Origin: Nocardiopsis sp. FIRDI 009
GTDB lineage: Bacteria; Actinomycetota; Actinomycetes; Streptosporangiales; Streptosporangiaceae
NCBI RefSeq assembly: GCF_003386285.1
Contig: NZ_QPNC01000019.1
Span: 124,001-188,000, forward strand
Direction of reading: 5' to 3'
Length of the DNA stretch: 64,000 nucleotides
Shown piece by piece: positions 1-9,700 of the stretch (the stretch's first letter is position 1; each line of letters begins with the position of its first letter). The notes beneath the pieces are model-generated. The model was not told the DNA's origin. It searched no databases and saw only the letters and a list, made by a program, of their open reading frames with translations. A program made the translations under genes and the position numbers.

Positions 1-1539
1 TCGATGTCGGCGGTGCTGCACGGGCGGGCCCAGGAGGTGCTCGTCGCGCTGTCGCTGATCCTCGGGATCGCCCTGCTGCGCCTGGTGCTCTCCCTGGGGC
101 AGGCGTCGGCCGCCGCGCATCTGGGCGGCCGGGTCAGGCAGGCGGTTCGCCGCCGCGCGATGCGGGCCGCGCTCGTGCCCGAGCGGCTGCACGACACCGC
201 TGCCCGGGACGGCTCGATGCGGGCCAGCCTCGGCGACGGCGTCGACGGCATCGACGCCTACGTCTCCAAGTACGTTCCCGCCATCGTGCAACTGCTCCTC
301 ACCTGCCCGATCGTCGTGACCGGCCTGCTTCTGCTCTCCCCGTGGGCGGGACTGTGCGTCGCCGCCGGGGTCGTGCTGGCCCTGATGGGGCCCATGGCGT
401 GGAAACGGATGATGGCCCGACGCGGACTCGACCACTGGGACAGCTACGAGGCGCTCAGCGCCGACCTGCTCGAATCCCTGCGCGGAATGGCCACCCTGCG
501 CACGCTCGGTGACGTGCCCGGCACCCGCGATCGGCTGGGCGACCGCTCGGAGGCGCTGCGCAGGGCCACCGAACGGGTGATGCGCGTCTCCCTGGGCGAG
601 ACGGCCGTCATCGACGCGGCCGTCCAGGGGGGAGCGGTCGCGGCGGCGGCCGTCGCTATCGCCCACGCGGTCACCGGGCAGGCCCCCGCCGTCGAGGTCT
701 ACCTGCTCCTCCTGCTCTCCTCCGAGGCGTTCCGGCCCATCCGTGACCTCTCGCGGCACTGGCACGCCGGATTCCTCGGCCTCACCGCGGTCCCCGGCCT
801 CGAACGGATCGGGGCCTTCACCGAACAGCGCGACACCGCCCCAGCCCCCACCGCGTCCGGCCCCGGAGGCGACCGGGCGACCGAGGCCCGACGGGCGGAC
901 GTACTCCGCGTGACGGGCCTGAGCTTCCGCTACCCCGACGCTCCCGGCGACGTCATCCACGACCTCGATCTGACCGCCCGACGGGGCTCCCTCACCGCGA
1001 TCGTCGGCGCCTCCGGGGCGGGGAAGTCCACCCTCTTCGACCTCCTCCTCGGTTTCCTCACCCCGCGCACCGGAAACGTCGACCTCGACGGTCGGCCCCT
1101 GCGCACCTTTGACATCGCCGTGGTCTCCCAGCGGCCGGTGCTCTTCGCCGGGACCATTCGCGACAACCTCGCGGTCACCGGCGCCACCAAGGAAGCGGAC
1201 CTCGTCGCGGCCTGCCGCGACGCGGGGATCCTCGACGAGATCCGGCGCTTCCCGCGCGGCTTCGACACCGAGGTCACGGAAGCCGGTACCAGCCTGTCCG
1301 GCGGACAGCGCCAACGCCTCGCCCTGGCCCGCGCACTGCTGGCCCAGCGCCCGGTCCTCCTCGTCGACGAGCCGACGAGCGCGTTGGACGCCGACCGTGC
1401 CGCGGACGTCGTCCAGGCTCTGCACCGTGTCGCCCGCGACCGCATCGTCATCATGATCAGCCACCGCTCCGAGACCCTCACCGAGGTCCCCCACGTGCTG
1501 AGCCTCGACTCCGGACACCTGAACAGGAGCGCCTCGTGA
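1..1539 (+). CDS. ABC exporter, fused permease/ATPase (CydD-like), 5' partial
   Basis: This is a membrane exporter half with a permease followed by a nucleotide-binding domain. The frame is open to the left edge (an ATG lies at position 4). The 511 visible residues probably lack the first membrane helix of a protein of about 550 residues. Hydrophobic segments run through roughly residues 10-270. The ATPase domain then shows Walker A GASGAGKST, signature SLSGGQRQR, Walker B VLLVDEPTSALD and a switch histidine in MISHR, so it looks catalytically intact. It overlaps the next exporter gene in a GTGA stop-start, so the two are almost certainly co-translated and form a heterodimer. The architecture is like CydD of the CydDC thiol exporter, but the substrate cannot be read from sequence and no cytochrome bd genes are visible in the window. 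Confidence 0.85.
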   Translation, partial: SMSAVLHGRAQEVLVALSLILGIALLRLVLSLGQASAAAHLGGRVRQAVRRRAMRAALVPERLHDTAARDGSMRASLGDGVDGIDAYVSKYVPAIVQLLLTCPIVVTGLLLLSPWAGLCVAAGVVLALMGPMAWKRMMARRGLDHWDSYEALSADLLESLRGMATLRTLGDVPGTRDRLGDRSEALRRATERVMRVSLGETAVIDAAVQGGAVAAAAVAIAHAVTGQAPAVEVYLLLLLSSEAFRPIRDLSRHWHAGFLGLTAVPGLERIGAFTEQRDTAPAPTASGPGGDRATEARRADVLRVTGLSFRYPDAPGDVIHDLDLTARRGSLTAIVGASGAGKSTLFDLLLGFLTPRTGNVDLDGRPLRTFDIAVVSQRPVLFAGTIRDNLAVTGATKEADLVAACRDAGILDEIRRFPRGFDTEVTEAGTSLSGGQRQRLALARALLAQRPVLLVDEPTSALDADRAADVVQALHRVARDRIVIMISHRSETLTEVPHVLSLDSGHLNRSAS

Positions 1540-3224
1540 ACACCCTCGCCGCGTTCCGAGCCTTCCGCGAACTGCTGCCGGTCCTGCGGCCCGAATGGCG
1601 GGGGATGCTCTGGACCTACCTGATCGGCACCGCGAGCATGCTCGGCCTGGCCGGACTGACCGTCCTCACGGCGTGGGCGGTCGGCCACGCCGTCGTGGAG
1701 CGGACACCGCCCGGCCCCCTCTGGTGGGCCCTGGTCCTCGGGATCGTGCTGCTGCGCGTGGTTCTGACCTGGCGGGAGATGGACGTTTCCCATGCCCTCG
1801 CCTACCGCGTGCTGGCCCGGTTGCGGATGGCGCTGTTCGACGCGTACGCGCGCAGCGTTCCCGGTCGGCGTCGCGAGCACTCCGGACGCGCGGCCGCCGT
1901 CGCGATGGACGACATCGAGAAGCTCGAGTTCTTCTACGCCCACACGGTCGCCCAGCTCGGCGCCTCGCTCACCCTGTTCGCCGCCTCCCTCGTCACCGCG
2001 TCCGCCCTGTTGCCCGAAGCCGCGCTCGTCATGCTCCTCGGCGCCGCGGTCGTCGCGAGCAGCGCACTGTACTGGGCGCGAGCGGCCAGGCGACTGGGGG
2101 AGCGGGAACAGCGTGAGCGCTCGGACCTGTCCGAGCGCATCGTCGACGCCCTGGGCGCCCTGCGGGAGGTACTCGCCTACGGACTCGCCCTTCGGATCAT
2201 CGTCGAGACCAGCGCCGCCACCGCACGGGCCGCCACGATCGCGCGACGGCGCGAACTGCTGTCGCAGCTGGTCACCGCCGTCCGGGAACTCATCCTCACC
2301 GCCGTGGTCATCGGCGTCATCGCCACCAGCGCCACCGCCGCGGGCGTGCTCTCGGAAGGCGCCCAGGTGCGGCTGCCCCCCGCGGAGCTGCCCGCGCTGG
2401 TCGCTCTGGCCCTGGCAGGGATCGCCGCGGTCGTCGACGCCACCGACACCCTCACCAGGCTCCATCCACTCGTCTCCGGCGCCGAACGCGTCGCCGCGGG
2501 AATCAACCGCCCCTCGGTCGTCACCGTGCCCGAAGCGCCGCGGCAGCTGCCCGACGGGCCGCTCGGCCTCCGGTTCCGGGACGTGTCCTTCTCCTACGAG
2601 GGCCGACCGCCGACGCTCACGTCCTGGTCCACCGAACTCGCCCCCGGCGAGCACGTCGGGCTGGTCGGCCCCTCCGGCTCGGGCAAGAGCACGGTCATCG
2701 CCCTCGCGGCCCGCCTCTGGGACCCTTCGGCGGGCAGCGTCGAACTCGTTCCCGCGGATGGCGGGGGCATCCCCGTCGCCGATCTCGACGACGCGGCGCT
2801 GCGGAGGGCCGTCGCCCTGGTCGACCAGGACGCGATGCTCTTCCACGGCACGGTCCGGGACAACCTGCTGCGCGGCTGCGGGCCGCGGTCCGACGACGAC
2901 CTGGCCGCCCTGCTCGAACGCGTCGGAGCCGCCGCCTGGATCGGTCTGGACGACGAACTCGGAGAGGGAGGTGTACGGCTGTCCGGCGGCCAGAGGGCAC
3001 GCCTCTGCCTCGCCCGCGCCCTCGCCCGCCGCCCGCGCGTCCTCCTCGTGGACGAGGTCACCGCCAGCCTCGACCCGGCCACCGAACGACTGATCTCCGG
3101 CGTCATCGCGGAATTCCGCGGCACCGTCCTCATCGCGTCCCACCGGGCCGAGACCCTCGCCCGCCTCGAACGCGTCGTCGATGTGTCGCCGTCCGGCCTC
3201 GTCACCGCAAGGACCCGCGGCTGA
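1536..3224 (+). CDS. ABC exporter, fused permease/ATPase (CydC-like)
   Basis: This is the second half of the exporter, a 562-residue permease-ATPase fusion. Membrane segments occupy about residues 20-310. The ATPase part carries Walker A GPSGSGKST, signature RLSGGQRAR, Walker B VLLVDEVTASLD and the switch histidine in IASHR. The GTG start at 1536 overlaps the TGA of the preceding gene, which fixes the start and implies translational coupling. A hairpin 30 bases after the stop probably ends the transcript. CydC-like is the closest family description I can give. A peptide, lipid or siderophore exporter is also possible. Confidence 0.85.
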   Translation: MNTLAAFRAFRELLPVLRPEWRGMLWTYLIGTASMLGLAGLTVLTAWAVGHAVVERTPPGPLWWALVLGIVLLRVVLTWREMDVSHALAYRVLARLRMALFDAYARSVPGRRREHSGRAAAVAMDDIEKLEFFYAHTVAQLGASLTLFAASLVTASALLPEAALVMLLGAAVVASSALYWARAARRLGEREQRERSDLSERIVDALGALREVLAYGLALRIIVETSAATARAATIARRRELLSQLVTAVRELILTAVVIGVIATSATAAGVLSEGAQVRLPPAELPALVALALAGIAAVVDATDTLTRLHPLVSGAERVAAGINRPSVVTVPEAPRQLPDGPLGLRFRDVSFSYEGRPPTLTSWSTELAPGEHVGLVGPSGSGKSTVIALAARLWDPSAGSVELVPADGGGIPVADLDDAALRRAVALVDQDAMLFHGTVRDNLLRGCGPRSDDDLAALLERVGAAAWIGLDDELGEGGVRLSGGQRARLCLARALARRPRVLLVDEVTASLDPATERLISGVIAEFRGTVLIASHRAETLARLERVVDVSPSGLVTARTRG

Positions 3225-3255
3225 AACGGTGCCCGGGGGGAACCGCCTGCCGGAA

Positions 3256-3284
3256 CCGTGCCTTCCTCCCACGGGAGGGCACGG
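3256..3284 (+). terminator. hairpin after the exporter operon
   Basis: CCGTGCC pairs with GGCACGG 15 bases downstream, and CTCCC/GGGAG pair inside that loop. There is no T-run, which is normal for GC-rich actinomycete terminators. It lies just after the stop of the second exporter gene. Confidence 0.5.
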
Positions 3285-3331
3285 CCCCGCGTGGAACCGT
3301 GAACGGTCCCGGAGCGACGGAGGAACAGGGC

Positions 3332-3671
3332 CTACGACGGGGGCCTCGGTCTCGTCGTGCGGCTCGTGGCCGGCCGTGCGGGGATGACCGCTCGGAGCTG
3401 CGTCGGTTCGAGGAGACCCGGGCGAACAGGCGGTGCTCGATCTTGTCCCACTTCAATGTTCCCGGCGGGGAGTACGGCACGGTGACCTCGATCCCCCAGG
3501 CGGGCGAAGCGGCCAGGCCCGGACCCGGTAGCCGTTCGGCCCGCTCGCGATCGGCTGCCCGGTAGTGCGGTGCGTGCCCTGGAGAATGGGCCCCTCGGCC
3601 TGGAGCAGGGTCGCGACCGTCTCATGTCCGGCAGGGTGCCCGGCAGCGGTGTGTTCTGCGGCTGTTTCCAA
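3332..3671 (-). pseudogene. ISAzo13-family transposase remnant
   Basis: On the minus strand, short stretches in different frames resemble ISAzo13 (Rhodopirellula-type DDE) transposases. They include an N-terminal part reading AGHPAGHETVATLLQAEG, then SGPNGYRVRAW, then after a frame change VPYSPPGTLKWDKIEHRLFA, which is the characteristic C-terminal block. The spacing between blocks is much shorter than in an intact protein of about 400 residues, so there are internal deletions and at least one frameshift. No intact reading frame or terminal repeats are visible. The family assignment rests on these blocks alone. Confidence 0.6.
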
Positions 3672-4074
3672 CCCGATGGAGGAGATACCGGCGCGGGCCG
3701 GGATCGCCTCCCGTCACTCCTGTGAACCGACGAGCCGTCGCTCGTGATGCTTGCGTCGTGCTGACCGCGGGCACCTATGCCGCCGTTCTCTCTGAGGTGG
3801 GCAGGCAGACGGCGTGGCTGATTCTCTGCGACTCCAACCAGGTGATGGAGAAGCTCAGGAGGCCACGCCGACCGTAGGAGACTTGGTCTACGTGGCCCTG
3901 TCAGAGGATCGTCTTGGCTGAAGCGTAACGAAGGCCCGAGCTGACCTGGTCGGATTCGACTCTGCGGCCAGCGTGTGAGGGTGGTCTGTCGGAGGGGCGG
4001 TGTTGGATGTTGAGCGTGGTTGAGTTCAAGGGTGGTTTTCAGCGACACGCCGGGGTTGTCTGCACTACCGGAGG
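3672..4074. other. non-coding stretch between IS remnants
   Basis: About 400 bases with no convincing gene on either strand. The region lies between two transposase fragments and is probably further degraded mobile-element sequence, but I could not assign it to a family. Confidence 0.4.
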
Positions 4075-4524
4075 GCTGCTGAAAAATCTGACTCGGATCG
4101 ATGAGCCATACGTGCTGTGGCCAGGGACTTTACCGTCGGGACCTTCCTCGCCCCTGCGAGGGGTAGCAACCGGACCCCGACTCCGAACGCGACCTGGACC
4201 GGATGGCCCTCGGCAACCATCACCGCGATCGCCTCGAACCGTCTGTTGGGGCACCACCTTCCCCAACAGCTCACTGGCCCGGCGATGGATGGTCAGCTCG
4301 GCTTTCAGCTTGGCGATGCGCTTGTTCGCCGCGGCCAACCCGGTCTTCTCGGTGTTGGTCAGGCCAGGGGCCAGACCTTGGTCGATACGGTCCTGGCGCC
4401 GCCAGGCGTAGACGGTCTCGGTGCTGATGCCCAGGTCGCGTGCCGCGTCCGCGACGCTGCGCCCGCTCTCGACCAGGTCCAACACCTTGCGGCGGAACTC
4501 GGCGGGGTATCCACGACGTCCCAC
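4075..4524 (-). pseudogene. IS3-family OrfA with truncated OrfB
   Basis: The minus strand has a good OrfA starting at a GTG at 4524 behind AAGGAGG. It begins MGRRGYPAEFRRKVLDLVES and contains the helix-turn-helix VADAARDLGISTETVYAWRR, followed by a leucine/lysine-rich segment, about 97 residues in all. After a shift of frame an OrfB start is recognisable (RFEAIAVMVAEGHPVQVA), but it decays within about 30 residues and the DDE catalytic domain is missing. The element therefore cannot code for an active OrfAB transposase. It appears to interrupt the IS481-like sequence next to it. Confidence 0.75.
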
Positions 4525-4539
4525 GATGCCTCCTTGAGG

Positions 4540-4863
4540 TCACGTGGCCCCAGAAGCCAGGAATCCGACCCCGAAAAACGCGGGACACACCATCGGCTCT
4601 CCCGCCGCCTGGCGGTGGTGTGGCTGACTCCGAAGCGTTCGGCGGCCTGTCGCTGTGGCCAGCCCTGGCCAGCCCTGGTCGACGACGCAGCGGGCCAGGA
4701 GCAGGCGTCCGGCGGGGGTCAGGCGGGCGTTGGCGTGGGTGGTGTGGGGCATCGAGGGCCTTCTGGTGAGCCGGTGGAGATGTCGCAATCCACACCGATA
4801 CCGAAGGCCCTCTTCGTAGGTGTCGACCGGGGGTGGGTGTTACCAACCTCCATGGTCAGTACA
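4540..4863 (-). pseudogene. IS481-family transposase N-terminal remnant with element end
   Basis: On the minus strand a reading frame starts at 4752 with MPHTTHANARLTPAGRLLLA, the typical N-terminus of IS481-type transposases. The helix-turn-helix continues in another frame (RQAAERFGVSHTTA), so the gene is frameshifted, and it stops where the IS3-like fragment begins. Upstream of the ATG, to about 4863, lies sequence beginning TGTACTGACC that plausibly is the element's outer end. Only about 70 of the usual 320 or so residues remain. Confidence 0.65.
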
Positions 4864-4864
4864 C

Positions 4865-5803
4865 CTAGGCCCCCGGGTTACGGGCCAGGACGAGGTCGGT
4901 GAGCTCCTGGCTGGGGAAGTCCATCACCATGACCCCGGTCCGGTGGGCGGTCGAGCCCCGCAGGTGGTCCAGGGCGTACTCGTTCATCCCCCGCAGACCG
5001 AACGCGCCCCAGGCCACCTCGCGCGGGTTGGCCCACGGGGCGCCGCTGCCGCTGAGGTGGTTGACGTACAGCACGTCCTTCGGGCCCGAGGCGGCGGCGT
5101 CGAGGTGGGCGCGCGCCTTCTCCCACTTGTCGGGGATGTCGAACAGGGTGGGCACCCGGTAGTCGTCCTGGATGTCGAGGGCGGGGCCGTTCCACCGCAC
5201 GCCGTAGTCGCGCGAGGCCGCGAAGTCCTGCGCGATCACGATCCGGCCCCGCGCCTCGCCCAGGCCGGGCACGCGGTCGCCACCCCCCTCCCCGGGGATC
5301 CACAGGTGCGCGGAGAGCAGGTCCCGGGTGTCGGGGTCGTGCCGGATGTAGTGCTCCAGCGTCTCCTCGTAGGTGCGGGTGTTCTCCTCCTCGGTGTGCT
5401 CCTTCTTCATCCGCATCAGCACCGTCTCGGCGGGGCTGCGGGCGAGGAAGGCGCTGACGTCGCGCACGACGTCGGTGAAGTTGAGGTGCAGGTACTCGGC
5501 GCCGTGGTGGATGGTGAACGCGTCCCGGTAGTGGCGCGTGCGCACGTCCAGGAAGCGCACACCGGAGTCGAGCTGGCCGGTGAGCGTCAGGTCCTGCGTG
5601 CGCGACCACACGCTACCGGTCCACGCGCCGCTGTCGTGCGTGCCGGGCAGCGACAGCGAGGTCACAGGGGTGGTGTCGGGCAGGCGTCCCATCCAGGAGG
5701 TGCGGGCGGGGGCCGCGGAGGCGGGCGGGGGAGCGGCCAGGAGGCCGAGGGCGGCGGTCAGCGCGGCGCCCAGCACGGCGCGGCGTCGGGGGGCGGACTG
5801 CAT
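4865..5803 (-). CDS. secreted phosphatidylinositol-specific phospholipase C-like protein
   Basis: This 312-residue protein carries a twin-arginine-like or Sec signal at the N-terminus (PRRRAVLGAALTAALGLLAA ending at PASA), so it should be exported. The mature part matches the bacterial PI-PLC X-domain fold. It has the first catalytic histidine in SLPGTHDSGAW, an RFLDVRTR block and a second histidine in TIHHG, which in characterised PI-PLCs act as general base and acid. The ATG at 5803 is preceded by GAAGGA and was preferred over an upstream in-frame start. The gene stands alone, its stop only a few bases from the IS481-like end. Substrate specificity (phosphatidylinositol or glycosyl-PI) is inferred from the family only. 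Confidence 0.85.
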   Translation of the reverse strand: MQSAPRRRAVLGAALTAALGLLAAPPPASAAPARTSWMGRLPDTTPVTSLSLPGTHDSGAWTGSVWSRTQDLTLTGQLDSGVRFLDVRTRHYRDAFTIHHGAEYLHLNFTDVVRDVSAFLARSPAETVLMRMKKEHTEEENTRTYEETLEHYIRHDPDTRDLLSAHLWIPGEGGGDRVPGLGEARGRIVIAQDFAASRDYGVRWNGPALDIQDDYRVPTLFDIPDKWEKARAHLDAAASGPKDVLYVNHLSGSGAPWANPREVAWGAFGLRGMNEYALDHLRGSTAHRTGVMVMDFPSQELTDLVLARNPGA

Positions 5804-5989
5804 GGGGGTGTCCTTCGCCGGTGGGGGACGGGCGGGCCGCGTGGCCCGCCCCGGTCGCCGTCCACCCTGGCACGCGGCCCGGAGCGTGACCACCCTCCCA
5901 CGCGCCGGGATCCCGTCGGGGGAGCGGTGTCCGCACGTCCGTGCGGCGGTTCCGTCGGCGTTCGCTCCGCCCGGGCGGCGCCCCCGGCG

Positions 5990-6607
5990 TCAGCCGGAGG
6001 GTGTGGGCCCGCCCAGGGCCAGGGTCGTGGTGGCGGCGACCAGGTGGTCGAGGCAGGCTCGCTCGGCGGCCTCGTCCGGTTCGGCCAGGTGCTGGTTGAT
6101 CATCCCCTCCAGTCCGCAGAGGAGGAAACGGGCCACGGACTCGACGGGCACGGCGAACTCCACCCCGTGCCGACGGGCGATGGCGGTCAGCAGCTCCGCG
6201 GCCACCGCGTACATGTTGGCGTTGTGCTCGGCGATGGCGGCGCGCAGCGCGGGGTCACGCAGGGACTGGACGCACAGTTCGATCCACAGCAGCTTCTCCG
6301 CCGTGTCCTCGCGCACGTCGCGCCACAGTTCGGCGACGGTGTCGGCGACGTCCTCGGCGAAGCTCCGCCCGCCCGCCCGCTCGGCGGTGGGCCGGATCCG
6401 GTCCACGACCCGGCGGCTGAGTTCGTCCATGATCGCCCGGGTGAACTCGGCCTTGGAACCGAACACGTAGTGGACGGTCATCTGCGCCACACCCAACTCG
6501 GCGGCGATCGCCCGGGTGCTGCCCGCGGCGGCCCCCTCCCTGGTCATCAGGTCGATCGCCGTGTCGATGAGCTGGGAGCGCCGTTGGGCCGCGGGGACGT
6601 GTGCCAT
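5990..6607 (-). CDS. TetR-family repressor, divergent from the P450 gene
   Basis: A 205-residue regulator. The N-terminal domain has the TetR helix-turn-helix (TRAIAAELGVAQMTVHYVFG, residues about 28-50) and the remaining helical part would bind an effector. It is transcribed divergently from the P450-reductase gene. The intervening about 100 bases hold inverted repeats that are the likely operator for both genes. The arrangement resembles the BM3R1/P450-BM3 pair of Bacillus megaterium, where fatty acids or related compounds relieve repression. The ligand here is unknown. Confidence 0.9.
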   Translation of the reverse strand: MAHVPAAQRRSQLIDTAIDLMTREGAAAGSTRAIAAELGVAQMTVHYVFGSKAEFTRAIMDELSRRVVDRIRPTAERAGGRSFAEDVADTVAELWRDVREDTAEKLLWIELCVQSLRDPALRAAIAEHNANMYAVAAELLTAIARRHGVEFAVPVESVARFLLCGLEGMINQHLAEPDEAAERACLDHLVAATTTLALGGPTPSG

Positions 6608-6647
6608 GCGCTCATCGTACCGAGAACACCACCCCTACTTGTAACGC

Positions 6648-6684
6648 TGACTTGGTCATGTAACTTTGTCGTGTGACAAAGTCA
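6648..6684. promoter_or_regulatory. inverted-repeat operator between tetR and CYP102-like gene
   Basis: TGACTTGGTCA (6648-6658) is the near-exact reverse complement of TGACAAAGTCA (6674-6684; one mismatch). Between and overlapping them, ACTTTGTC (6663-6670) and GACAAAGT (6675-6682) form a perfect 8-bp inverted repeat with a GTGT spacer. This is the expected form of a TetR-dimer site. Its position just before the P450 start and in the promoter of the repressor suggests joint repression and autoregulation. Confidence 0.65.
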
Positions 6685-6714
6685 GTCGCATTCCTTGAGT
6701 CCGAGGGGGAACCC

Positions 6715-9700
6715 GTGACCACCACACCGACGCTCGCCCCGATCCCCGAGCCGCCCGGCCTGCCCCTGCTCGGCCACACCCTGGAGATCGCCGGCCGGCA
6801 CGGCTTCGTCGGCGGCCTGACCCGGATGCACCGTGAGGCCGGTCCGATCATCCGCGTCCGCGTGCCCGGGGAGGAGTTCCTCAGCGTGACCGGCGCCGAC
6901 CTCGTGGCCGAGGTCTGCGACGAGACCCGCTTCCGCAAGGGCGTCCACGACGCCCTGCTGTTCCTGCGCACCATGGTCGGAGACGGGCTGTTCACCGCCT
7001 TCAGCGACGAACCCAACTGGCGCAAGGCCCACGACATCCTCATGCCCGCCTTCTCCCTGGGGGCGATGCGCGACTACCACGACACGATGGTCGACGTCGC
7101 GCGCGGTCTGCTCGCGAAGTGGGACCGGGCGGGCGACGAACCCGTCGACGTGGTCGGCGACATGACCCGGCTCACCTTCGACACCATCGGCCGCTGCGGC
7201 TTCGGCTACGACTTCGGCTCCTTCGGCCGCGCCGACCTCCACCCCTTCGTCACCGCGATGGCGGGCAGCCTCGGCCACGCCCAGGCGCGCTCGGCCTACC
7301 TCCCCGGAACCGAACCCCTCCACGTCCGGGCGAACCGCTCCTTCCGCGCCGACGTCGCCTACATGAACAGCACCGTGGACGAGGTGATCGGACGACGCCG
7401 CCGATCGGGCGACACCGACACCTCCGACCTGCTCGGGCGGATGCTGCACACCCCGGACCCGGTGACCGGCGAACTCCTGGACGACGTCAACATCCGCAAC
7501 CAGGTCATCACCTTCCTCATCGCGGGCCACGAGACCACCAGCGGCGCGCTGTCCTTCGCGCTGCACTACCTCACCAAGCACCCCGAGGTCCTCGCCCGCG
7601 CCCAGGCCGAGGTGGACGCGCTGTGGGGCGACACCGACCTGCCCGAACCCACCCACGCCGACGTGGGACGGCTCCCGTACGTCCGCCAGGTCCTCAACGA
7701 GTCCCTGCGGCTGTGGCCCACCGCGCCCGCCTTCTCCGTGGAGCCCCTGGCGGACACCGTGGTCGGCGGTCGGTACCGCGTCGCCGCGGGCACGCCCATC
7801 GTCGTCTTCATCCCGGGGCTGCACCGGGAGCCGGAGTGGGGTGACAACGTCGAACTCTTCGACCCCGAGCGCTTCTCACCGGAGCGGTCCCAGGCCCGGC
7901 CGCCGCACGTCTTCAAGCCGTTCGGCAACGGCGAGCGCGCCTGCATCGGCCGCCAGTTCGCCCTGCACGAGGCGGTCATGGTGCTGGGGCTGCTCATCCA
8001 CCGCTACCGGTTCATCGACCACGCCGACTACGACCTCAGGGTCAAGGAGACCCTGACCGTCAAGCCCGACGGGTTCACCCTGCGCCTGGCCCGCCGTACC
8101 GGAGCCGACCGTGCGCGCGCCGCCGCCCCGCCCCCGACCGCCGCCGCGGCCACCCGGGAAACCGGCGGCCCTGGCACTCCCGGTACCCCCGGCGCCGCCC
8201 CGGCCCGCCGAGCCCCCGGCACCGCGCTGACCGTCCTGTACGGCTCCAACCTCGGCACCTGCGCCGCGCTCGCCCGCGATCTGGCCGAGGACGCCGCCGA
8301 CCACGGCTTCACGCCCACGACCGCCACCCTCGACGAGGCCGTCGGCCGTCTCACCCGCGACACCGGCCCCGTACTCGTCACCACCGCCTCCTACAACGGC
8401 AGGCCCACCGACGACGCGACGGAGTTCGTCGACTGGCTGGAGGGGCTGGACCCCGGCGCCCTGGACGGGGTCGAGTACGCCGTGCTGGGGATCGGCGACC
8501 GCAACTGGGCGGCCACCTACCAGCGGGTCCCCACCCTCGTCGACGACCTCCTGCACGCGGCCGGAGCCACCCGCCTGGTCCCGCGCGGCGCGGCCGACAC
8601 CTCCGGTGACTTCGCCGCCGCCGTGGACACGTGGACCGCCGCGACGCGGGCGCTTCTGCTCGACCGCCACGGCGAGGAGACCGCCGACGCGCCCGACCGG
8701 GCCGACGCCGACCTGCCGCCCTACACCGTGGCCGAGGCCGCCGCCTCGGCCGAGGACCAGCTCGCCCGCCACCACGGCCTGCGGCCCATGCGCGTGCTGG
8801 AGTCGCGCGAACTGGTCGACACCGACCACCCCCTGGGCCGCTCCAAGCGGTTCGTCCGCCTGGAGCTGCCCGAGGGGGTCTCCTACCGCACCGGGGACCA
8901 CCTGGCCGTCCTGCCGAGCAACGCCCCCGACCTGGTGTGCCGGGTCGCCGACCGCCTCGGCCTGGACCTGGGCCGCACCGTGCGGATCACGCCCCGCCGC
9001 GGGGTCCGCGGCGCTCTGCCCGTCGACCGCCCCCTCACCCTGCGGCGGCTGCTGTCGGACTACGTCGAACTCCAGGCGCCCGCCACCCCGGCCCAGGTCG
9101 CCGTCCTGGCCGAGCACACCCCCTGCCCGCCCGAACGCCGCCCCCTTCTGGAGCTGGCCGGGCTGTCCGCCGACGGCTTCGCCGAGCGGGTGACACGGCC
9201 CGGGGTCAGCGTCCTGGACCTGCTGGAGGACCACCCCGCCTGCCAGCTCCCCCTGGAGCGGTACCTGGGGATGCTGCCGGAGCTGCGCCCCCGCCGGTAC
9301 TCGGTCTCCTCCTCCGCGGACGCCAGTCCGGACACCGTCGACCTCATGGTCGCCGCGCTCACGGGGCCGCACCGCCGCGGCCGGGGCACCTACCGCGGCA
9401 CCGCCTCCCACCACATGGCCCGCCTGGCCCCCGGCGACACCGTGTGGGCGCGGGTCCTGCCCTGCGCCGACCGGTTCCGTCCGTCCCGGGACGGCACCCC
9501 CGTGATCATGGTCTGCGCCGGCACCGGTCTGGCGCCCTTCCGCGGCGTGGTCGCCGACCGGGTCCACGCGGGGGCGGACGGCGCGGCCCTGCTCTACTTC
9601 GGATGCGACCACCCGGACGTGGACTTCCTGCACCGGGAGGAGCTGGAGGCGGCCGAGCGCTCCGGCGCGGTCGGTCTCCGCCCCGTCTTCAGCGAGGCGC

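Noticed and set aside
6673-6715. An earlier GTG start for the P450 fusion
   Set aside because: It has no ribosome-binding site and would place the inverted-repeat operator inside the coding region, whereas the GTG at 6715 has GAGGGGG at the right distance.
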